A stretch of DNA of 64,000 nt, taken from positions 25,929,883 through 25,993,882 of the forward strand of contig NC_056039.1 in NCBI RefSeq assembly GCF_004379255.2. Reading direction: 5' to 3'. Position 1 is the stretch's first letter, and every line of letters begins with the position of its first letter. The translations under genes and the position numbers were made by a program. Shown one piece after another: positions 47,885-60,418 of the stretch. The stretch comes from Salvia splendens. Its lineage: Eukaryota > Streptophyta > Magnoliopsida > Lamiales > Lamiaceae. The notes beneath the pieces are model-generated. The model was not told the DNA's origin and did not search any database. It saw nothing but the letters and a program-made list of their open reading frames with translations.

Positions 47885-50800
47885 TTACAATCCATATCGT
47901 CGAAGACAAATGTTATCGAAAGAAAAACATAGCATCAATGTGAATATTTTTACAATCCTCTCACAGAGTACTTTGTATATATGAAGATGGATTGTTGCAG
48001 CATCAAAGTAGGCTACATAGTAGAATGTTTTTGCAACCCATAGAAATGTTTGCTTGACATTTTTGGCGAGGAAGCTGCGTTCGTCAATGCCTCCAAATCT
48101 TCTTCAATTTCACTCATGTCTCCTTTTGCCATTCTCATTTCTACTTCCTCCTATACAATTAATGAAATAATATATTGTAACATACATTTCATATCCAAAT
48201 TTAATACTCCATAACCATGTAAAATAAAGTTTAACAAAAAATTTCACCCTTTGGCCTAGTAAATTTAACATCGAATTCAGTAATTTTATATGTTTAGAGC
48301 GTAGTGCAACACTAATAATTTTATATTAGTGTATAAATAAAACTCTTTTTTACCTTTTTATTTGGAATCTATGAAAGGTGGTGGCAGATTTTGTTCAGTA
48401 GCTTGGAGAGAGTTATGTACTCACGATGGAGCAATACATCCTTGATTGGAAGAGAATGGGCAGAGCAAATGTTTAAGGTGGTGACAAGAAGCTCTGCATC
48501 TTCCCACAAATTTCCTTTATCAAACTTCATCACCCATGAATACCACTGTATACATATAGGCCATTTAATTAGTGCATTGCCAAAAAAGATAAGAGGAGGA
48601 AATTAAGGAAAAGTAAATCAATATTGGTGAAACTTACTGCATTTTGTAGTTGGAGGCTAATGCATTCATCAAAACCTTTAAATAGGTCGTGGAGGGATTG
48701 TAGCATAATGTTGACAACTCGATGCTCTGTCTCAGCACTGATCCATATGATTAGAAAAAGATAGAATTTGTACATTTAAATAAAGTAATTAGGCATTAAG
48801 ATAAAATAATTGGGAATAGAACATAAAAGATTAATGGGTATAGACAAAATTTATAACAATAAAATAACCTGTACTAACACGTTGTAAAATTTAAAAAATA
48901 TTACTAACAAGTAAAATTTAAAATATTTTAGAATAGGCTATACATGTAAAGATTTTCGAAGTAAACTCTCCTTATCTCTTATCGGTATATTAATATTCCT
49001 TTCAAAGAAAAATAAAGTTATGGTACCACTAATGTCTAATAAGGATGTAATTATGTTGAAAGATTCGTGGTTGTAATTAAGAAGAGGGTTCATTAAAAAT
49101 TATTATTGACATTTTCCATTTTATTCATTTTTTTCAAGTAATATTTAGAGAAAACAAACAAATCGATATTTATTTTTTATAAAAATACTAGAATTAAAAA
49201 TATTAATAATAATTTTAATGTATTAAAACCAATTAAATGTATAAAGTAAAATAAATAAAACTCGACGTAATCATATAATGTGTTGAAGTTCAATACTATT
49301 AATTTATACTTACTAGGAGTAAACTTTACAATAGATTATACCTTAATGTAAATATAATAGATCTTTTGCTCATGTGTTCTTATTATTATAAAATTAAAAA
49401 CTAAGTATACCTATATTACTAAGTGTCAAGCATAACCTAAATAACATTTTAATTTCATTTAAATAAAGAACCGAGAATACCTATTTAGTTTGCTTGAGCC
49501 ATTGATGTTGTAACTGAAATCTTTTAACAGAGCAGATCTTTTCTCTCTGGAGTGTTCTTGGTCAAAAAATATTCTGATCATCCTTGAAATCAGTTGAGAT
49601 TTTGCCCACAAAATTCTCTCTTTGCCTCTCTCTGGTTCAAATATAGTTGCAGCAGCCAAAAAGTAAGCTACCAATAATTGTTTTCTGCTTATTCCAAACT
49701 CTTCAAAATGTTGATTTTCATACCATCTGCTTAGTAGAAACAAAAGGGAGTTAGTGAGTAACTAAATACATTAATCATTGATTTGAACTACTTAATTCAT
49801 ATGACTCCACTCAATCTGTATACATTATTTCATGGAGGTATAAAAATATGTACCGTTGCATATGACTCCACTCAATCAGATGTTGTGATTGGCATCTCTC
49901 GAAATCCAATCTTGCAAGCTCCAGATACTCATCGTTTTGGATATCTGGCATCCTATTAAATGAGACAATTAATGGGGACCAGAGTGTATATCTTTAAGGC
50001 GAATACAACCTAGAACCCATATAATATTATTATGTCATAAAGTAGTAGTAATAGTTATGAAAAAAGAATGTAAAAGTCATTTTGCTAGAGATCATACTAA
50101 AAAATAGTACTATCTAAATGTAACACCAATTAAATGAGACAATTAATGGGGACTAGAGTGTATATCTTTAAGGCGAATGCAACCTCGAAAGAAAAAGAAG
50201 TTTTACCTGTACACTGTCTTGGCGAACCAGACGTTGGAGGAACCACCGTAGTGTTGCAGATAATATGCAGCCTCTACTCGCGGCAGAGTGGCATACCACG
50301 GCATCTCCAGTCCTACCTGAATCTACTGAAGAGATAATAAACGACGACGATATAATTGTTGAAAGAAATAAGTTTAAGATAACTTGTGCAACAACCTCAT
50401 GAGGCAAATTCTTAGATATAACCCATTTATCAAGATGTTCATCTCCGTCCAACCAATCTTGCAGAAACTTTCTCGAGAAATCGTAAGCTTCTTCAAGAAC
50501 TACATCCCCTTCAAATCGGATTTGGGAAGCCCTGTAGAGAGCATACATTGCCGAGGTAGATGGTGTCACTTCACCCCTTTGGCAAATAAATCCATCACCT
50601 TCTTTGAATTTCCTCAACACATCTACATCAAATTTAATTACATAAATAATTGTGGCTATATGTTTTGGCACAAGGATTTGAAATATATACATACTCGGGT
50701 TGACATTATATCCATGCAACCGTAGAAGCCTAAAAGCCATGGATGTGTCATCAACATCACTGTAGTTTATATCTCGCCTACAATAGATTCCGTTATCGTT

Positions 50801-51089
50801 CCAAAATCTGTATCATCGATCAACATCACTTGCGAGATTAAATGAACATCACATGACTTGCATATTTTATCCACACATTTCGTATATGATTATACGAATT
50901 TCAAAACTTTTCATGTATGATAGTATGATCGTACCTATATACGTATGTTAAGCAATCTTTTATCTCCGTCTCAAAGAAACGAGAAATTCCCAAGCGTTGT
51001 AGTCTATCAGTGGCCCATAGTCGCGCGTATAGGTCGACAGGATAAGTAGTAGGAGCTGAAATTTGATCAAGTAGTAACACTTGCAAGGA
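47885..51089 (-). pseudogene. Class II diterpene synthase (copalyl-diphosphate-synthase-like, TPS-c) pseudogene
   Basis: Nine coding segments with proper GT/AG borders can be followed on the minus strand: 51089-50935, 50807-50695, 50622-50396, 50322-50207, 49952-49854, 49732-49481, 48737-48638, 48545-48354 and 48150-47885. Phases agree from one to the next. They encode the C-terminal ~60% of a CPS-type enzyme, which protonates GGPP in plastids to give a bicyclic diphosphate. The catalytic Asp-rich motif is intact as DVDD within DVDDTSMAFRLLRLHG. Other family blocks are [36 protein letters not shown] and FGISRKQLLVAYFLAAATIF. Breaks: TAG at 48369-48371, a frameshift near 48085 in the last exon, loss of the usual stop after the ERIV end, and all exons upstream of 51089 missing, where an Athila LTR fragment begins. 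A functional gene of about 800 residues is therefore excluded. Confidence 0.92.
49956..50185. repeat. ~171-bp-spaced direct duplication in a diterpene synthase intron
   Basis: AATGAGACAATTAATGGGGA and the next ~35 bp (49958-50010) recur at 50129-50183 with two or three mismatches. One copy lies just outside the acceptor of the 49952 exon and the other inside the same intron. Confidence 0.8.
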
Positions 51090-51959
51090 GTTGAAGAAGG
51101 ATTCAAAATCATCAATGCTACAAGGATTCAACCTTTGGGTTTTATTGCTTTAGTTCATCTGTTTTCATTGTCTTCCCTTCAATCTATGTTTTTAGCTTAT
51201 TCAATCATGTGTAACTAAACTCATAGGATTCTAGGGATGTGTTAGTAACTTTTACTGGTTTATACAATTCCTATTTCTATTTAACATCCGTTTGTTCTTA
51301 CTTTGTTTCTTCCTTAAGTTATTCTGTAATACTTCACGCTTGAGTGACACATTCGGTGATGATTTAATATAACTTGCTACATAATCGTGAGAGGAGGTTG
51401 GCGAGTTAGATCCACTTAATAGACACTACAATTAGTTTCCTTTAAAAAGGCACTGTTAATTGAGAGTGAGGACTTTTCAAGGGTCTTAGGAGCTTCCTTT
51501 AAAACGGCACTGTTAATTGAAAGTGAAGACTTTTCAAGGGTCTTAGGAGCTTCTAGGAGTTACATATTTAGGATTGACAACACTAATGTTCGTAATCAAC
51601 GTTTGCATCGCATGAGCATAAGCTAGGTGACTCGTTCTATCAAAGTAAGAACTGTGCTAGGGTGTTATAGTTGGAATTTGTATAACTATAATTATGAAAG
51701 CACATCCCTGGAATTCCCCTTATCTCTATACTTTTATCTCTTTAATTTATTTGCAATTAGTTGTTTCTTTGTTTTCAAAGTTAATTGTTTTAAAAAATCT
51801 TCCAATTTTTCGGTTTTTCAAATAGTAATTGAGTTTTAGTAGAAGATGGACAATTTGTGTTTGCTTTCCCCGTGATCGATATCCGGTACTAACCTTTAGC
51901 TATACTATCCCTACTCTGTATACTTGCACATATTTATAATGCTAATAAAAAGTGCATCA
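51090..51959 (+). mobile_element. Athila-type LTR 3' fragment
   Basis: From GTTGAAGAAGGATTCAA to AGTGCATCA it matches 26080-26220 plus 27290-27934 of the LTR at 25434, without the nested insertion there. An internal direct repeat of the TTTAAAACGGCACTGTTAATT block lies at about 51440-51550. It interrupts or caps the diterpene synthase pseudogene. The LTR's 5' part is absent. Confidence 0.85.
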
Positions 51960-52266
51960 ATACCATACCTTATTTGAATATTATGATATTACTTTCTAGT
52001 GCTAGTTAATACTTTTATATGGTTACATTCTCAATTATTTAGATAAAACTAAGATAAATATTTTATTTTAATGAATCTCGTAATTTTATTAAACTGAAAA
52101 TTTAAGTTAATCATAATATATAGTAATATATACTACATTGAAATAAAAATTTAATAAAGTAGAACGAATAGTCAAAGAATGGATATGAGAATTATGAACA
52201 GTTTCATGATGTTGTAAATGGCCTAATGATAATATTAAGACACGCGAAGTAGCTAGAAAGTGCGCG
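51960..52266. other. Short AT-rich spacer
   Basis: No gene, no synthase exon and no clear repeat boundary between the LTR fragment and the hAT element. Confidence 0.5.
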
Positions 52267-52273
52267 TGCAATT

Positions 52274-54271
52274 AGGGGTGAGCAAAAAAACCAGAAACCG
52301 AATATCCGAACCGAACTAAACTGAAATTTTGAAATTCGGTTCGGTTATTTCAATTTTTCGGTTCGGTTTTGAAAATACAAAAATTTCGGTTTTTCGGTTC
52401 AGTTCGGTTCGGGCAAAGAAAAAACCGAATAATCGAATTTATTTAATTATTTATTTTATTATATATATGTTACTATTATTTAATTATAACTAAAAGTAAA
52501 AGCCCTAATTGGAAACTCACATTTCTGAATTCTGAATCAGATCCGCCGCTCTCGGCTCTCCTCTCCCTCTAACCCTAAATCCATCCACCAACTCCATCGT
52601 CCTCCGTCGCAGGTCGCCTCTCCAGCCGTCGCCTGTCGCCCCTCGCCCCTCCAGCTCCTGTCGGCCCTTCACACCGTCGTCTCCACTCTCCACAGCTCCG
52701 ATTCCAGGTAAATCTCTACTTACACCTTCAATTGCATCCCTAAACCCACAACTGTGAGCCTGCAAATTCTTCCATCCCTCTAATAATTCAACATTTATTT
52801 ATTAAGTTACCTAGTTCCTAATATGGAAGTATGATTAATTGATTATTAGTTTTTGCCTTTTGTTTCAGATTCTATCAATGAAATTTTTAGATTGTTTTAG
52901 ATTTTAGATTGTTTCAGATTCTATCAATGAAATTTTAAATTGTTTCATATTATTCCACTGTGTCAGATTCTATCAATGAATTTTTTTTCCAGATTCTCTC
53001 AATTAATTTTTTTTTCCAGATTCTCTCAATTGAATTTCAGATTATTTGATTTTTGTTAATTAAATTTCAGATTAAATGTAGCTGTTAAATGGCAGCCGTT
53101 GTTGCTGTGTAGAAGAAGAAAGTGTTATACTGTTATGCTAATTTTGACATGTTTCTTTCGTACTTGCAGATTTCAGATTTAGTAAGTAAAAGGCAGACGG
53201 TTTTTCTCCACTCTACAACATAGATTATTCAGCATCAAGTTGTAATGTAAGTTATTCATTAATTTTGATGTAATTTATGTATTGTTATGTTGCAAATTGA
53301 TTGCTAAATATCTCTGAATATTTCTTATTATAGATGTTGTGTGATGAAAGTGAAGCGGATGAAGTCAATAGTGTACATAAATATCTTAAGGAGGATATTG
53401 AGAGTGGTGGGCCAAAATTTGACCTTTTGGATTGGTGGAAAAATAATGAATATAAATGTCCTGTACTCTCCCAATCTGTCCGTGATATTCTAGCAGTTCC
53501 TATCTCCACTGTAGCATTTGAGTCCGATTTTAGCACCGGTGGCCGAGTTCTTGATCCATTTAGGAGCTCTTTAAGTCATAAAGTTGTCGAGTATCTTGTT
53601 TGTGGTCAAAATTGGCTTCGCAAATCTTCCAAATTTAGTGTTGAAGAAATTCTTGAAGATGACCAAAAGATAGAAGAAGGTAGTTTTATACATTTAAGTT
53701 TTTTGTTATTGATTATTTCATTTATAGTACTTATATAACTCTTTTTTGTGTAGGTATTGCATTGATGTCTACTCAAGATTCAACAAATTAATCAATCTCC
53801 ATTATTTGTTGAAACTTGATTGCACTTGGACAATATTGAAGACTTGTCATGGAACTTCATTTTGGATTTATTTTGATGTAATGTGTTGAAACTATTGAAG
53901 ACATTTTGGTTGATGTTTTTTATTGTGGAATGTTGATTGCATATTTGTATTTGTTGGTTGATGCCTTTGATGGATTAGGGATATTATCATTTTTATCATG
54001 TTATGTTTTGTAGGTTGAAAATTTCTAAGTTTCTGTACTGTTTTCTTTCTCCCCAGATTTTCGGTTTTTTAATTCGGTTTTCGGTTTAAGGTTTTTTGAT
54101 TTTTCGGTTTTTTATATAATTTCGATTTTTTTATTTAGTTCGGGTTTTTAAGTTTGGTTTTCGGTTTTTCAGTTTTCGGTTTCGCTTTGGTTTTAGTTTT
54201 AGGCGAAATTCAGTTTTTCGGGTTCGGTTCGGTTAGGGCGAAAAACTGAACTGAAACCCGAATGCACACCC
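52274..54271 (+). mobile_element. hAT-like transposon, internally deleted
   Basis: The left end AGGGGTGAGCA mirrors the right end TGCACACCC. TGCAATT flanks both sides (52267-52273, 54272-54278). Subterminal arrays of AACCGAA and TTCGGTT-type units occupy 52290-52440 and 54055-54260, as in the small element at 24422. The body holds a GC-rich leader-like exon (about 52523-52707, followed by a GTAAATC donor), a T-rich degenerate repeat (CAGATTCTATCAATGAA, 52866-53060) and the dimerisation-domain ORF. Confidence 0.82.
53334..53813 (+). CDS. hAT transposase C-terminal dimerisation domain
   Basis: The frame from 53334 carries the hAT dimerisation block: DLLDWWKNNEYKCPVLSQSV, VPISTVAFESDFSTGGRVLD, and PFRSSLSHKVVEYLVCGQNW then LR. 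A donor-like GGTAG at about 53680 and an acceptor TTGTGTAG before GTATTG would splice to a short last exon ending at TAA near 53791, a typical hAT tail. Without splicing, the frame runs to 53738. The N-terminal BED finger and the DDE catalytic core are absent. It could be a defective transposase, or a truncated protein expressed from the leader exon. Confidence 0.72.
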
Positions 54272-54359
54272 TGCAATTGATGTTTCTCAATCCAATAGGT
54301 CCAGAGGATTCACTATATCTCAGGGTCTAGAAGATCATGAGTCTATCAGATATGGTCAT

Positions 54360-55769
54360 TGGATACGCTTTTTCCGGTTTAAAACCTTAACCCATTATAC
54401 TATTGGCTAGTATATAGAAGTAAGGATCGATCCCACAGAGACAAAGGTGTTAGCAAGCATTCAGAGGGTTTGGGAAAGGTCGGTTGCTGCCACGCAACTC
54501 ACGGGTTAAGATTTCATTAAAAGTACTGAAGGCAAGAGAATTGAAAATACTAACTAACTACTAGACCTAAGAAACAAGAAAAAAACATGTATGCATGCAT
54601 GATTCGAGAGATGACTTAACTAAGGAAAGTTTATCAAACTACTAGGTCAAGTAAAAATGTTTCCCTAAACAGTTAGACAAAGATGTAAGAAAAGGCAATG
54701 AAACAGATTTTCCGATTTAGCTACTGCGACAAATAAAGCTGCAAAAGTGAACAAACAACAGATCTGAGCCTAACTACCAACGATCTTCATCTTCTTCAGG
54801 AAATTGACATGAACATGAATGAAGCATCAAACAACGAAAACAGAGCAAACTTAGATCGGACCTCGAACACTACGTTTAAGCTAAAAACTACCAGATATGA
54901 ACTACAAGGTCGAGCAAATCGAAAGCAACAGTAAAAACATCCATAACCATGCAGATTCAATTCAGTATGTATCAGATCAACAACTCCAATTCACAATCCA
55001 ATCCAAACTCGACCACACCCAGATCCATATCCATCAACTCCGATTCAAACACTTCAATAACAAACCAACTCCGATTCAAATGATCTCAACTCCAAATCGA
55101 CAACCAATTGCAAAAAGCATCTAAATCAGTAAAAACTAACATCAATCATCAAAGTCAACATAAATAGAAAACACAAACTTCCATAGCTGCAGAAAATAGA
55201 TTCGAACACAAAAGCAGTCGTCGAGCTTCCGGCAAAGAAGTTCACGGCGAGGATAAAACGACAGAAAAGTAAAATGATTGTATCTTCGCCCCCGTTGGGA
55301 CGGTGCTACACCACAGATATAGCTAAACCGACCCAATTATGCCCATAATTACCCCATTGATGCCAAGTGCGTGTGTGAAATGGGCTAACTAAAAGTGAAA
55401 CTAAGGAGTGTGTGGAAGCTGGTGTAGAATCCTCCTTCTTCAAGATAGTTGCCCCTTTTATAGTTGGGGCTCAGACCCCTAGGGCACTCCTTCTTCATGA
55501 TTTGTCAATTTTGCCCTCCGAAAAGGATCTTTTAGAATTTGCTCCTTGTTCACTTTTGCTTCCTGCTAGCGTTTTCATCATTTCCTTGGTCAAGTAAATT
55601 GTTGGCGCTTTTTCACTTCACTTTCCTCATTTTCGTCTGCCCCGGTTGATTTGTATGCATTTCCTGGGCCTGACAGATATTTCACGCACCTGAACTTACA
55701 AACACTTATTAGTTCACTTAAATCATAGAACTTAACCACATAATCAATGCATGAAATGAGCCTTATCAA
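54360..55769 (-). mobile_element. LTR-like sequence, minus strand
   Basis: The minus strand begins TGATAAGGCTCATTTCATGC at 55769, a common Ty3 LTR start, and the plus strand shows GTAAGGATCGATCCCACAGA near 54420, as near the end of such LTRs. TGGATACG at 54360 would give the CA end. No target duplication was found, so the ends are uncertain. No gene is present. Confidence 0.5.
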
Positions 55770-56290
55770 CGCGATATTGTGATATTAAACAATTGACAGC
55801 AACTATTGATTTTTTTACTTAATTAAACAATCATAGATTTAAGTTAATCATATATTCAACTAAGAATGTTATTGTCTTTTTTATTAAATTGATTATTGAT
55901 AATTTCAACTAATTTTTTTATACTACAATTACTACATAAGAGTAGATAAAATAAAACTTAGCTTTTTGATTATATAAGATTGTACGTATGTTAATAAATT
56001 TTATTTTATTTTTAATCATCAATTTTGTATTGTACTTAAAAATAATATATTCTATGTATAGCTTTAAGATTGAAAAATTAATATTCCATCTAATAAATTG
56101 AACTACTTTTATATACAAATATTGTATAAGTATAATGTTTACATATATTTATATCTAAGTTATTTCGCTATTAATATTAAATATAGTACAATTATTTAAA
56201 ATATTACAAAGAAGTAAAACTAAACATAAATAATTAATAGTAATAGAATATTAATATCATTAAGATATTTTTATATTGAAATTAAAATTA
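55770..56290. other. AT-rich spacer
   Basis: Nothing recognisable beyond very AT-rich sequence. Confidence 0.4.
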
Positions 56291-56541
56291 GAGAGAACAT
56301 CTTTTTCCGTACATCAACTATCCCAAATTACATACTACTTTAATGAAAATGAGAGGGTAAATAGATTGAATTGCCCTCATTGGCCTTAAGGGTACTTTGG
56401 TCAAGAAAATATTGGAAATAGCCAAAAAGTAGTTGAATTGATATTAACTTATAGTTGATAAACCTTAAAAGATATTATGAAATGTTACGAACCAAATTTG
56501 CACATTTGAAATAGTTGGTGTACTAAAAAAGATGTTCCCTC
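56291..56541. mobile_element. MITE with ~30-bp inverted ends
   Basis: GAGAGAACATCTTTTTCCGT at the left mirrors TACTAAAAAAGATGTTCCCT at the right, with ACATCAACTAT/ATAGTTGGTGT continuing the match. It is a different family from the Stowaway-like elements. Confidence 0.75.
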
Positions 56542-56639
56542 TTATTTATATAACTATCTCTGATTACGAAAAATAGTCTTGTTTCTTTATCTTGGGTACA
56601 TTAAAATAAATCTCTATTTTTTTTTATTTTTTTTATCTC

Positions 56640-56945
56640 TATTTATATATGATAATTTTATCTTTTTAGAATGAAAGGTGTTCATTTATTTATTTCAACT
56701 ACTTTCATCTCTTACTATAACCTTTCTCGTTTTATCAAATTTGTATTAAAACTTGTATCATCCATTTTTAAAACTAACTTTTTAACAAAATTTGCTCATT
56801 TATTAAATGTGTTTATTTATTTATTAAGAATGCTTCAACCACTTTTCATCTCTTACCGTACCTTTCTCATTTTATCAAATTTTATCAAATTTGTATTAAA
56901 ACATGTATCATCCATTTTTAAAACTATTTTTTAACATAAACTGTT
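56640..56945. repeat. Imperfect ~130-bp tandem duplication
   Basis: The block CTTTCTCGTTTTATCAAATT...GTATCATCCATTTTTAAAAC (about 56721-56780) recurs at about 56860-56925 with upstream TTCATCTCTTAC also duplicated. Confidence 0.65.
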
Positions 56946-57118
56946 CTGTTTGATGCTTTTACATGTGTCTCATATACGACCTACTAGAAATTCTCACTAA
57001 TATTGCAGTACAATTATTCTGCCTTCGTGCATGCATCTAATGTGAGTGTTATATTGGTATTTTATATTCCCTTCGTGTTAGTTGGGTTGTTTATTTTTGC
57101 GGTGTGTTCTGTAAAAAT

Positions 57119-60040
57119 ATGTGACGCCCCGGAATTTCGTTCCTTTCGTTCGAGATAAATTGACTTTATTAGCGTAACTAATTCTCGTTTAGAAGGCATA
57201 GAATTTTCGTTGTAATTTCCGACTTTAGAATAATTAAGTATTGTTTTTGGAAGAAACAAAGTGCAAGGAAATTTACTCAAGAATAAAAGTGAAAGGATAT
57301 GTTTTTATTAAATGAGCACTTTAAGGATTAAAAATACAAGAATGATGAAGATGCAAATAGTACAAATGCTTACATGATCAAAAGAGACAACCCTTTTCCT
57401 ATGTACTCTATTTCACATATACATTCCTAGCCTTATACAAAAAAAAAAGAAACAAGAGCCAAGGTGATGAAAGTTGCTACTTTAGGAAGCAGGCACGGAG
57501 GATGAGGTGAGCAAGAATCCACCCTCTCTTCTCTCTCAATATCCACCTCCACAACACCCCAAATGTGCAGCCATAGTCCCTACAAAATTAACACCAAATG
57601 GGGGTATCAAAATATGACTCGTAAGTAAAGGGGAAGAGCGGCACAAGCTCAAGTAAGAAAAGGGATTAGTAGGCGAAATAGGGCAGCCCAGGGGATGCAT
57701 TGTAGGGCCTGGAATCAGCCATTTTGCCACCTTCCCAAGTTTCACCAAAGTGGAAATGGTGACAAGAGAAGCAAGAAAGATGAGCTTATCTTCAAACCCA
57801 AATGAGAGGAATCATATTCTCCCCAAATCACAAATGAGATCAGCAGTGATAGCCTTCCAAGACTTGCACAAAGTAGGCAAGGAAGCCTATTTCACAAGCT
57901 CAAAAGAAGGAGAGACCTTTAGTTCAAAGTAGCAAGTATACTCCACAAAAGACGAGGAAATCTGCCTATAAATACCGCCGACAATCACTAAACGGCACCT
58001 TAAGATCAGTCAATCCCCAAAGGAATAATGGAAATGATTTCACATAGTCAACACTCTTAGATCGCATAGTTGCTGCCTTCACTCAAAAGAAATCGAGTAG
58101 AAGGGGATAGGGGAGAAGGCTTAGCTTAGGCCGAAGGGTTGTCCGGCGACGGCGGAACTCCGGGAACTCTCCGCGAGGCGACGGAGGCCGAAGAGGGAGC
58201 TGCTCTTGCCGCATCCGGCAGACGAACAGCTGGGAGCAAGGGCGAGAGCCCAGTACGCCGGCAAGGACCCTCCGTCGCGAGGGAGAAAGGCGGCGGCGCT
58301 GAGATTTGAGAATCGACGAGGGCTGTGGAGCCTCAATTTGAGGAGAAGAAGAAGAGATCAAATTGGGGGAAATCGGAGCCACCCAGGGCGAGAACTCGCC
58401 GGAAAAACCGAGAAAAACGGGAATAGGGGGCGTGGAGAAGAAGACGCTGCCTTCTTGTATTCTCAAATTGGAATTTGGAAAAAAAAAAAAAAAAAAAAGA
58501 GGAAGGAATGTGAGGGAGTTGACCGATGGGTAGGGAGTATTTTCTTATTTGGGCTCATTTTTTTGTTGTTGTTGCTTGGGCCTATTGAATTAAGTAATTG
58601 GACCAACTATTTTAAAGAAGCTGGGCCAAGAATGAATTAAGGATAATGGGCTGCTCTAATTAATAATTGGACTTTTGGGTAGAGATTCCTAATTAAGTTG
58701 GCAGTTGGGCCATTTAATTAGTTGGGCAATTCGGGCAAAATTTAACTACTTGTATGAATCGAAGATTTTAGATTGTTGGTTGGAATTAATTTAAGGCTCA
58801 AGTTGAAGCTCAATTAAGTAAATTCCGAATAAATTCCTAAGTATCCGAGGATGGAAAATATTAAAGTTAAGATGCGAAGGGCCGACCGGCGTCGCCCCAC
58901 GATGCCATGGGCGGTCTTAAGAAAAATCCGAAGAAAAGGAATTAAGAAAGAGATTTTTCAAGAATCTATATATTATTAAATAAGTGCCCAAGTATTTATT
59001 TTAGAGAAAATATAATCTCTCCAAAAATTGGTAAAGGGAATAATTAAATTCTGCAGAGCAGTGAAGCCCGAGATAGGATTAAGAAAAATTCTATAAGCCG
59101 AGACTAAGATATATGTGTTATCCTTTATGATGCATGCATTCTTTTCTCAGAAAAATAATTCAAGTACCAATTAGCGTGCTACGCTATTTATTTTCAAATG
59201 ATTAATTATTCAAGGGCAAGTGAGGCCACACGAGAGTTGATAATTGGAGATAAGCGTATCAGGCGGGCTTTCTTTTAATATCCAACACTATAGTGTGGAT
59301 ATAAAGCAAATACTTTTGAAGTTGTGAAATATCTTCTTTTCTCAAAATGGGGCTGTGATTATTTTAAAATTGTTATCATGCCATAAAATGTTTGTTTTCG
59401 AGGCATGTCTGTTGGGGCTATATGCCGAGAGTTTTGGCGATGCCAAAACTAAGTAACGAATTCGGTTCCCAATAGGACGCCAAATCCTATTCGGAATAAC
59501 GTGCACAAGAGCCGTGAGCCATACTAGAGAGGTTGGCCGGCAATGGTGTCCGTTGGAGGTGGCCACCTTCGCGGCACACGATTCTCAGACATGGTATGAA
59601 TTTGAAGAACTTAGACTGATCAGTCGGACTTTTAATATCACAAAAGAATTTAGTATGCTCGGGCCTTTTAAGAAAAACCCCGTGTGATACTGCTGATGGA
59701 TGACAACTATACGATGTATGTTTTGTTTTCGGCACGTGTCCACTGAGTACTCCTATCCTCAGCCCTGCATGTGTTTGAAAATGTGCAGGTTGAACGTCAA
59801 GAGGAAGGGGTATTGATCGGAGACGATGTTATTAAATAATCAAGTGGATTTCTCGACGATTCGTGTCTTCATACACGAAGTCGTTTAGTAAGGACCTATT
59901 CCGCTGTACTTTTGTTAAGTGAGAATTTCAAAGTCTCACCATCGAACTCTGATTTTTGTTGATATGATGAATTATTCTATTTTGAGATCTGGTAATCAAA
60001 TACTTGACTTCTATTTCGTGGTATTAATTGATAGGCCGTT
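57119..60040 (+). mobile_element. Tekay-type LTR, right end lost
   Basis: It starts TGTGACGCCCCGGAATTTCG. Blocks near its end run in the same order as the minus-strand reading of the LTRs at 36-47 kb: GAGCCGTGAGCC, GGCCACC...CGGCAC, CTCAGCCCTGCATGTG, GTGCAGGTTGA and GTCTTCATACAC. It is plus-oriented and diverged. No closing CA end or target duplication is found. Short GC-rich open frames at 58083-58640 and a run of about 20 A residues at 58480 fall inside it and are not genes. Confidence 0.65.
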
Positions 60041-60089
60041 CGGCAAGTTCCTTAAATTTTACCCCTTTTCTTTCCCGCTTCTATAATCC

Positions 60090-60418
60090 CCCTTATTAGT
60101 TGTGAATTACCCGATTTTGCTATCCTTAGCAAAATAGGGTTAAAAAATAATCGCAAAAATCCAAACATTTATCTACCCAGCCATAAGGTAGATCAGCAGC
60201 AACTCCTCCGATACGAAAATAATTATGCATCATGCGCATACCGGTAGCAGCTTCAAATAGGTCATATATTAATTCTCGTTCTCGAGTCTTGGGGATTCGA
60301 TCAACAGGATAGGTCGACGTCAGAGTAGGGATAGGTAGACATCTTAAAAAGCCGGATAGGTCCTCTCCGAACCGCTTCTCTCCTCTTGGTTGGATTGATT
60401 CTTTCTTTCGTCGTGACA
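60090..60418 (-). pseudogene. Organelle-derived insertion with ndhH fragment
   Basis: The minus strand encodes [20 protein letters not shown] then [16 protein letters not shown] and [12 protein letters not shown], an uninterrupted part of plastid NDH subunit H (about 60148-60285). It is fused in frame to an unrelated-looking stretch, [20 protein letters not shown] (about 60290-60365), which I cannot assign but which reads like organelle DNA. The ndhH match ends at FLT, after which the plastid sequence is not continued. This suggests plastid DNA that was rearranged, perhaps in the mitochondrion, before entering the nucleus. It is not a functional gene. Confidence 0.8.

Noticed and set aside
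48391..48606. Plus-strand 71-codon ORF
   Set aside because: It is antisense to a synthase exon that fits the family and splice phases on the minus strand.
52517..52765. Minus-strand Gly/Arg-rich ORF
   Set aside because: It overlaps the leader-like exon of the hAT element. There is no family match and it is opposite to the likely transcription direction.
54897..55124. Plus-strand 75-codon ORF
   Set aside because: It lies in an LTR-like sequence, with low-complexity Gln/Asn/Ile content and no recognisable domain.
58083..58640. Overlapping GC-rich ORFs on both strands
   Set aside because: They lie inside a Tekay-type LTR remnant. Similar GC-rich patches with chance ORFs occur in the LTRs at 38.2 and 47.0 kb.
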